From Thereva unica (Eukaryota; Arthropoda; Insecta; Diptera; Therevidae), in the NCBI GenBank assembly GCA_949987705.1, contig OX465281.1, forward strand, positions 174,544,516 to 174,608,515: DNA of 64,000 nucleotides. Direction: 5' to 3'. This document shows positions 56,912 through 64,000 of this stretch, piece after piece (positions within the stretch are counted from its first letter, which is position 1; each line of letters begins with the position of its first letter). The position numbers and the translations under genes were made by a program. The notes under the pieces were generated by a model that saw only the letters and a list, made by a program, of their open reading frames with translations, had not been told where the DNA came from and made no database searches.

Positions 56912-58975
56912 CTGTTTTAATCATGTGCAAATAAATGTATTTAAAAAATAAAAAAAATGAATTCCTAAGGCTCAACGATTGTTTTTAATGACTAATGATT
57001 ACACTGCGTTACACGATTTTGGTACCCTCTTAACTGCTAGCTGGAATAAATAGGTAATGAGTCATAGATTAAATGTTCCAAACATATGTGGTATCCATCA
57101 CGTCTAGTTTTCGAGGTAGGTGGTCTAGTTACGAAGTACGGATTTTATTAGATTTCTTTTAAATAGTTCATTTGTTAGGGGTTTTGACCTCTAACTAAAT
57201 GTTAACTCACGAAATTTTTTTTAAAAAAATAGTTTTTAGTGAGTAAAATATGTTAAAAAAAAGTTTCGTAAAATTGGTTGTACGCTACCCCTAAAATAAC
57301 CCCCTAAAAACAGAAAATTCTGTTTTTGGCTAATATCTCCTAAACGGCAGGTCCTACCACAAAATATTATTTACAAAGTTTGTAGATCATGCGATTATCT
57401 ACAAAAAATGGTATTATGCATTTTCCCGTATGAATGACCGTTCATGAGATATCGCCGTTTTAAAGATTTGAGATACTATGTCCCCCTAATTCGCAACTTG
57501 TATAGGTAATCAGATGTTCGCTATATCCTCTTTTGGACCACGTGGCTAATATTTTCAGGGGTGATTCCTGGTTAGTTTTGGAGAAAAAAATTGTTCTAGA
57601 GAGGGGGCTAACCCCACTATCCACTAAGATACAGGGTGTTTACGAAAGAAAAAAATTTATTTTTTTAATATTTACTTAAACTTGAATAACTCCTAGACTA
57701 AGTATCGTAGAGCAACGTAATTGGGTTCGTATTTTAGGTAATTGTGCATTCTTTTATATGATATTAAGAACAGAATCTTGAGTGACTCCGTTTACACGAT
57801 ATTTATGTTCAAAATATGACCAAAATGCTAAAATATTGGAATTTTTCTAAAAAAAAAACGAAAAATATTGCGATTTTGATCACAGTTTTTAATTGCATAT
57901 CTTTTAAACGGAGTCACTCAAGCTTCTGTTGCTCTACGATACTTAGTCTAGGAGTTATTCAAGTTTAAGTAAATATTAAAAAAATAAATTTTTTTGTTTT
58001 CGTAAACACCCTGTATCTTAGTGGATAGTCGGGATAGCCCCCTCTCTAGAACAATTTTTTTCTCCAAAACTAACCAGGAATCACCCCTGAAAATATTAGC
58101 AACGTGGTCCAAAAGAGGATATAGCGAACATCTGATTACCTATACAAGTTGCGAATTAGGGGGACATGAGTATCTCAAATCTTTAAACGGCGATATCTCA
58201 TGAACGGCCATTCGTACGGGAAAATGCATAATACCATTTTTTGTAGATAATCGCATGATCTACAAACTTTGTAAATAATATTTTGTGGTAGGACCTGCCG
58301 TTTAGGAGATATTAGCCAAAAACAGAATTTTCTGTTTTTAGGGGGTTATTTTAGGGGTAGCGTACAACCAATTTTACGAAACTTTTTTTTAACATATTTT
58401 ACTCACTAAAAACTATTTTTTTAAAAAAAATTTCGTGAGTTAACATTTAGTTAGAGGTCAAAACCCCTAACAAATGAACTATTTAAAAGAAATCTAATAA
58501 AATCCGTACTTCGTAACTAGACCACCTACCTCGAAAACTAGACGTGATGGATACCACATATGTTTGGAACATTTAATCTATGACTCATTACCTATTTATT
58601 CCAGCTAGCAGTTAAGAGGGTACTCAATTTTTTTTTTTCATTTGTAACGCAGTGTTATTTTTGGATCCTACCTAACCTCAAATTCATTTATGGAGTAGAG
58701 CTAACATCTCCTGTTGAATTAATATGCTTACCAAATGAGCAATTACAATGACTCGTCAAGGTTTTCTGAAAGAACTGAAGATTCAATTTGGCATCCAAAT
58801 TACTAAATCCATATACAGTTTTTTTAGCTGATGATGACATGAATAAGAAATGTCGAAACGTCCTGTTTTAATCATGTGCAAATAAATGTATTTAAAAAAT
58901 AAAAACATGGATTCCTAAGGCTCAACGATTGTTTTTAATGACTAATGATTATTTTTGGATCCTACGTAACCTCAT
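56912..58975 (+). repeat. ~110-bp direct repeat around the giant palindrome
   Basis: CCTGTTTTAATCATGTGCAA ... GACTAATGATTA.TTTTTGGATCCTAC..AACCTCA occurs at 56912-57001 plus 58655-58685 (split by the palindrome) and uninterrupted at 58866-58975. The second copy is thus the empty target site. The text upstream of the second copy (GATGATGACATGAATAAGAA, ATGTCGAAACG) looks like a LINE 3' end. Confidence 0.85.
57002..58654. mobile_element. 1.65-kb near-perfect palindrome, CACTG-ended foldback element
   Basis: The left end CACTGCGTTAC (57002) mirrors GTAACGCAGTG (to 58654). The arms (57002-57715 and about 57925-58654, over 700 bp each) are nearly identical apart from indels near the ends (an A/T run at 58626-58640). 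A loop of about 210 bp holds a smaller mirror pair (TTGAGTGACTCCGTTTA / AAACGGAGTCACTCAA). TTA flanks the element (56999-57001, 58655-58657), and the empty copy at 58949-58951 has one TTA. CACTG ends with a 3-bp duplication fit the CMC/Chapaev type. No transposase is present. Confidence 0.92.
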
Positions 58976-58984
58976 ACTCTCATT

Positions 58985-59268
58985 ATAGTGAGTGCTATAG
59001 CCATCCAAGTTGAATACTTGATAATGCTCAAGTACTCGAGTTTCAGTACATACAATAATAAATGGTTTTTAATCTCCAGGCTCTCGATAAAAACTTGAAA
59101 ATTATTGAAATTAGCATTTAAACTTCGAATATTGACCAGTAAAATATTTTAATCATTAATTTTAATATATTTGTTGAGAGCATTGACATTATGGAAAATT
59201 TTTTCAGGTTGTATTAATTCCTCTTGTATGAAATTAATAACATCGATATTCTGCTCCATTGATATTAT
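58985..59268 (-). pseudogene. LINE-C endonuclease N-terminus
   Basis: The minus strand reads NDQNILLVNIRSLNANFNNF and QVFIESLEIK, then CTETRVLEHYQVFNLDG. The N-x-R-S-L start and TETxL segment are the first catalytic motifs of APE-type LINE endonucleases. The remaining three quarters of the domain are missing at the junction near 58980. Confidence 0.75.
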
Positions 59269-60990
59269 TTAAGAATTAGAACGAACTTGATTTCTTGTTA
59301 AAACTGCAGATTTTTGTTTAGCTTTTTGTTGCAGCTGTGAAGTAGCAGTACCTGAATTATCAGCTGTGGACGGGTGATTTGATTTATTGTTATTCGTGTT
59401 ACTCATATTAGAAGGCGACTTTGGTCCTATAAAGTTTGGTGTCGTTGGTGTAATTGAATACTCAGTGTTGTCAATGTACGCAGCTATTTTTTTCTTTAGA
59501 ATTTCACAAGCAGATACATCACCTGCCGGATGATTAGAATCATAGGATTTACCAAATTTTTGGTTCGCGTAAGTGCAGTTCGCACATGAAAAACTTTTAC
59601 TCTTACAGTCTTTTGAGAGGTGATTTTCAGCACAAAAGATACATTTAGGCATATTGTTGCATTTTGTGGCATTATGATTAAATATAGAACATTTGATACA
59701 AAGAGTAATATTTAATGCATCAAAAGCTTTACAGCACTGATAACTAATATAAAGCTTATATGTAGTTGTTATTTCTAGCTAGACGCTCATAAAGATCAGA
59801 TGTAAGTTCAATAATTGCACCTTTGTTATTGTTAGCGCATTTAAAAACATGAAGAACCTTGCACTTATTGTTAGAATTGTAGAAATTACGTTCATTTATG
59901 TCATATTGCATATCTTCAATATTATTAAAATCGCTTGAAATACCAAAAACTTTTATTCTAGGTTTTGCTGACTGTTGCAATGTAACATCATACTCGTCAC
60001 CCAGTTTTATTTGTAATACTTCGCATGTCCTCGACACGTCATCGCTTTTTGAACACTTAACAATTGTACCATTTTTCTTGGTTTTAATCTCTCTCAAAAG
60101 GCGAAATTAAATCATTTTTTATTATATCACTAACTTCTTTTGATAGATCATCATCACTAATATTAACAGACTTCTGAGTCACTTTTATATCAGGAATTTT
60201 GACCTTTTTCGTAGTTGAGGAGTGTCATTTCAAAAGGACTTATTTCCACCTTATCGGTTTTTTCAGTAAATGCAAATTACCATATTCTAGTGAATTGGAA
60301 GTCAAATTTAAAGAGGAAAAAAGTATTTTTGTATTACATAATTTAGTATAGAGGTGCAAACGAATGCTAGGAATGGATTCCAATTATTATTTAAATTTTT
60401 TCCAAAACTGGAAATAAGTCCTTTTGAAATGACACTCCTCAGTTGTTGATATGACGGTTTCAGCATATGTTGACTTTTTGTTTTTCATTAATTTTAAAGA
60501 ATTCAATAACAGTGAATTATTTTGTTTGAGTTCTTCGTTTAGTTGTTTCAATAATATATTTTCAGTCAAGATTGCTCGAACATTTGGATCACCATCAGCT
60601 AAAGTTGGATTATTGTGAAAGCTATTTTTGGTTGATAGCAGACAATTATCTACTTCTTGATATAATTGTACACGTGCTTAATTTCATTTTTTTAATCTCA
60701 GCGATTAAAACTGCCCTTTAAATCAAAAGAAATTTTATTAATCTCTTTCAAAAGATCCTGATGACAGTTGCATAATGCAAATACATCACTCAAAAATTTG
60801 ACTTGTTTAAGTTTGTTAAAATCACTTAAATGATAAATATTTTTCACAAACTATACAAATAACAAAATTAGTTCCAGATTTTGAATGGGACTTAACTGTT
60901 TTAGATTGCACTTTGTCAGCCGCCTTGTTAGGCGGCTCGGCATCTGCTACGGTCGACTTCAGGTAAATGACTGTAAATGTAAAGTATATA
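59269..60990 (-). pseudogene. LINE-C ORF1 (gag-like nucleic-acid chaperone)
   Basis: From high coordinates: a Cys-containing start (SGTNFVICIVCEKYLSFK, about 60880-60825), an Asn/Leu-rich coiled-coil-like stretch (LLKQLNEELKQNNSLLLNSL at about 60555-60490), a MITE insertion, then TQKSVNISDDDLSKEVSDII. The RRM-like part follows: TCEVLQIKLGDEYDVTLQQS and AKPRIKVFGI (60097-59756). The zinc-knuckle part is CIFCAENHLSKDC and CANCTYANQKFGK (59652-59560), then a Ser/Asn/Thr-rich tail ending at 59269. ORF1 coats the RNA in LINE particles. Frameshifts separate the blocks. Confidence 0.8.
60217..60440. mobile_element. MITE with 32-bp perfect ends inside LINE-C ORF1
   Basis: 224 bp. The first 32 bases, beginning GAGGAGTGTCATTTCAAAAG and ending TTATTTCCA, are mirrored exactly by the last 32. 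AGTT lies on both sides (60213-60216 and 60441-60444), a 4-bp target duplication. No open frame. Perfect ends indicate a recent arrival. Confidence 0.9.
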
Positions 60991-61099
60991 TAAATATCAA
61001 GGTACTTGAAGAACTGAACGTTCAAATGAACGAAATCTAAAAAAAATTTTAACTGCGGGAGAGTTAATTCACCCCGCTGATAATGTCATCATTTATTAA

Positions 61100-64000
61100 T
61101 TCGGGGATGGCGAATTCAATAAAAATAAAATCAACCCCCTAACTTTATCGTAAACTACCCCTAGGACAACCCTTATTACTAAAATTGAGTGTTCCGCATT
61201 TACTTATGAAATCACCCCGCCAATTTTTTGTGTATTATAATCCCTTAGTGTAAGCTATTTTTCGAGCCCAACATGAACCGAATCGGACCTGCGGAACCCA
61301 CCCCCTCAGCAACCCCTAAAATAAAAAAAAAATTTTAAGCCCAAAATAAGGCTCCACCGCGCCAATTTTTAATGAAGATGCAAATACTAATATAGCCACT
61401 ACTGTAAGCTACTTTTAGAGCCCAACATCACCCGAATCGGACCTGCGGACACCACCGCCTCAGCAACCCCTAAATTTTAATTATTTATTTTCGGTCCAAG
61501 AGAAGGCTCCACCCCGCCAGTTTTTAATGAACACGCAAATAATATATAAAACACAATTTTTAGAAAATATTCCAACCCCCTCCGGCATAGGAAACTACCC
61601 CTGTCACGAGGGGGTGGAAATCAAATTATTTAATTTCACCCCTGAACTTCATTTCACCCCGCCAATTTTTGGTGCACAAATAGCCACTACTGTAAGCTAT
61701 TTTTTTAGCCCAACATGAACCGAATCGGACCTGCGGAGACCACCCTCCCCAGCCACTCCTAAACTTTAATTATTTTTTTCAAGTCCAAAATAAGGCTCCA
61801 CCGCGCCAATTTTTAATGAACATTCACCTACTAATTATAACACAATTTTAAGAAAATATTCCCATCCCCTCCGACATCAGAAACTACCCCTGCCCCAAGG
61901 GGGTGGAAATCAGATTATTTAATTTCACCCCTGAACTTCATTTCACCCCGCCAATTTTTGGTGCACAAATAGCCACTACTGTAAGCTATTATTTGAGCCC
62001 AACATGAACCGAATCGGACCTGCGGAGACCACCCTCCCCAGCCACCCCTAAACTTTAATTATTTTTTTCAAGTGTCCAAAATAAGGCTCCACCGCGGCAA
62101 TTTTTAATGAACATTCACCTACTAATTATAACACAATTTTAAGAAAATATTCCCATCCCCTCCGACATCAGAAACTACCCCTGCCCCAAGGGGGTGGAAA
62201 TCAAATTATTTAATTTCACCCCTGAACTTCATTTCACCCCGCCAATTTTTGGTGCACAAATAGCCTCTACTGTAAGCTATTATTTGAGCCCAACATGAAC
62301 CGAATCGGACCTGCGGAGACCACCCTCCCCAGACACCCCTAAACTTTACTTATTTTTTTCAAGCCCAAAATAAGGCTCCACCGCGCCAATTTTTAATGAA
62401 GATGCAAATACAATTCACAAGACAATTTTTAGAAAAAATTCCAACCCCCTCCGGCATCGGAAGGTAGCCCTGTCACAAGGGGGTGTAAATCAGATTATTT
62501 AATTTCAGCCCTGAACTTCATTTCACCCCGCCAATTTTTGGTGCACAAATAGCCACTACTGTAAGCTACTTTTAGAGCCCCACATGACCCGAATCGGACC
62601 TGCGGGGACCACCCCCTCAGCAACCCCTAAATTTTAATTATTTTTTTCAAGTCCAAAATAAGACTCCACCGCGCCAATTTTTAATGAACACGCAAATAAT
62701 ATATAAAACACAATTTTTAGAACATATTCCAACCCCCTCCGGCATCGGAAACTACCCCTGTCACAAGGGGGTGGAAATCAAAATATTTAATTTCACCCCT
62801 GAACTTCATTTCACCCCGCCAATTTTTGGTGCACAAATAGCCACTACTGTAAGCTACTTTTAGAGCCCAACATGACCCGAATCGGACCTGCGGAGACCAC
62901 CCCCTCAGCAACCCCTAAATTTTAATTATTTATTTTCGGTCCAAAATAAGACTCCACCGCGCCAATTTTTAATGAACACGCAAATAATATATAAAACACA
63001 ATTTTTAGAACATATTCCAACCCCCTCCGGCATCGGAAACTACCCCTGTCACAAGGAGGTGGAAATCAAATTATTTAATTTCACCCCTGAACTTCATTTC
63101 ACCCCGCCAATTTTTGGTGCACAAATAGCCACTACTGTAAGCTACTTTTAGAGCCCAACATGAACCGAATCGGACCTGCGGAGACCACCCTCCCCAGCCA
63201 CCCCTAAAGTAAAATTATTTTTTTCAAGTCCAAAATAAGGCTCCACCGCGCCAATTTTTAATGAACATTCACCTACTAATTATAACACAATTTTAAGAAA
63301 ATATTCCCATCCCCTCCGACATCGGAAACTACCCCTTCCCCAAGGGGATGGAAATCAAATTATTTAATTTCACCCCTGAACTTCATTTCACCCCGCCAAT
63401 TTTTGGTGCACAAATAGCCACTACTGCAAGCTATTTTTTGAGCCCAACATGAACCGAATCGGACCTGCGGAGACCACCCTCGCAGCAACCCCTAAAGTAA
63501 AAAGTTTTTTTAAGCCAGAAGAAAACATACACCCCGCCAATTTTTATTGATTATCCACCTATTAATTAAAACACAATTTTTGGGCACCATATTCAAACTA
63601 CCCCTATCACTAAGGGGTGAAAACTAAATTATTTAATTCCATTCCTAAACTTGTGCATAAATAGCCCTTACTATAAGATATTCTTGGACACCAAAACCAA
63701 CCCGATCGGTGAATCGGATGCCATTCCCCAACAACCCCTAAAGTGAAATTTTTTAAAGTCCAAAATAAGTTACACACCGCCAATTTTTAATGAACATGCA
63801 CCTACTGGATGTGAGACAAGTTTTAAAAACCATATTTAAACCTACTGCGTCGGAAACCACCCCCACTACTAGAGGCGAGAACTCAATTATTTAATTTCAT
63901 ACCTGAACTAGAAAATAACCCTTTTTTAATTTCCTACCTAGGTTTTTTTTAGATTCCTGTAAAAAAGAAATCTCACTTTATAAAACAAAGTAAGGTAACT
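61100..64000 (+). repeat. 288-bp satellite array (dimer of ~145 bp), runs off the window
   Basis: CGGACCTGCGGA recurs at about 61284, 61438, 61727, 62015, 62303, 62595, 62883, 63171 and 63460, so after one 154-bp step the spacing is 288-292. Each unit has two related halves, one with CGCCAATTTTTAATGAAC and one with CGCCAATTTTTGGTGCAC, 145-146 bp apart. Copies are 90% or more alike in the middle and decay after about 63500. The array reaches the window end. Confidence 0.93.

Larger units (their letters stand above)
53505..61025 (-). mobile_element. LINE-C (CR1/Jockey-type) non-LTR retrotransposon, fragmented
   Basis: One minus-strand element in order from high to low coordinates: ORF1 (about 60990-59269), endonuclease start (59250-58985), a gap filled by other repeats (58980-56910), end of the endonuclease region and reverse transcriptase (about 56905-54758), and a 3' UTR interrupted by a MITE (53862-54542) and ending in an AAAT-type tail near 53780-53820. 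Insertions and a deletion of the middle of the endonuclease make it inactive. Confidence 0.8.

Noticed and set aside
61100..64000. CRISPR array
   Set aside because: Units are 288 bp without spacer/repeat alternation, and the DNA is eukaryotic; it is a satellite.

Overview
The window looks like a piece of a repeat-rich, AT-rich insect (arthropod) nuclear genome. Supporting signs are short GT..AG introns, a class-I glucose transporter gene split into exons, and a near-continuous mosaic of transposable elements: PIF/Harbinger, piggyBac, hAT, MITEs, two RTE-type LINE families, a CR1/Jockey-type LINE, a Copia-type LTR element, tRNA-derived SINEs and satellites. There is no sign of bacterial operons, CRISPR or rRNA. 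The species cannot be named from sequence alone. The look of the repeats suggests Hemiptera, but that is inference.

Layout. 0-4.9 kb: a foldback element (984-1626), a hAT MITE with a perfect 8-bp target duplication (2167-2543), and a decayed RTE-A LINE carrying a small palindromic MITE. 4.87-8.75 kb: a complete PIF/Harbinger element with two intact, convergent, intron-containing genes (a MADF/SANT-like protein and a DDE nuclease), matched inverted ends and an ATT target duplication. 8.77-11.16 kb: a second, decayed Harbinger-like element. 11.5-14 kb: an 840-bp foldback and a cluster of TTAA-flanked palindromic MITEs.

16.5-21.1 kb: the only host gene recognised, five exons (385 codons) of a facilitated glucose transporter (SLC2A/GLUT class I) on the minus strand. 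TM1 to TM10 are covered; the first and last exons are not found. Its 3.26-kb intron holds LINE debris. 22.3 kb: a tRNA-derived SINE. 23.8-26.6 kb: the remains of a piggyBac element (5' end, then the C-terminal half of its transposase), with a 146-bp/292-bp higher-order tandem array, a LINE 3' fragment and a 142-bp tandem array in and next to it. 28.8-33.0 kb: two different RTE-type LINEs in head-to-head orientation. 33-43 kb: old repeats, a MITE whose empty site survives 4.5 kb away, a TTAA-flanked MITE and a recent 266-bp tandem duplication.

43.9-47.4 kb: nested insertions. An unassigned arthropod gene family copy is interrupted by a TAA-flanked MITE and abuts an RTE-B fragment, which is itself split by a 1.84-kb hAT element with an exact 8-bp duplication. 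49.3-53.5 kb: a Copia element (minus strand) with one whole LTR, one truncated LTR, a half-tRNA primer site and broken gag-pol frames. 53.5-61.0 kb: a CR1/Jockey-type LINE (minus strand) broken by three insertions, including a 1.65-kb near-perfect palindrome whose empty site is also in the window. 61.1-64.0 kb: a 288-bp satellite (a dimer of about 145 bp) that runs off the end.

Most genes here serve transposition. The Harbinger pair is the only set that looks intact. The recurring themes are long inverted repeats and tandem arrays with a period near 142-146 bp.
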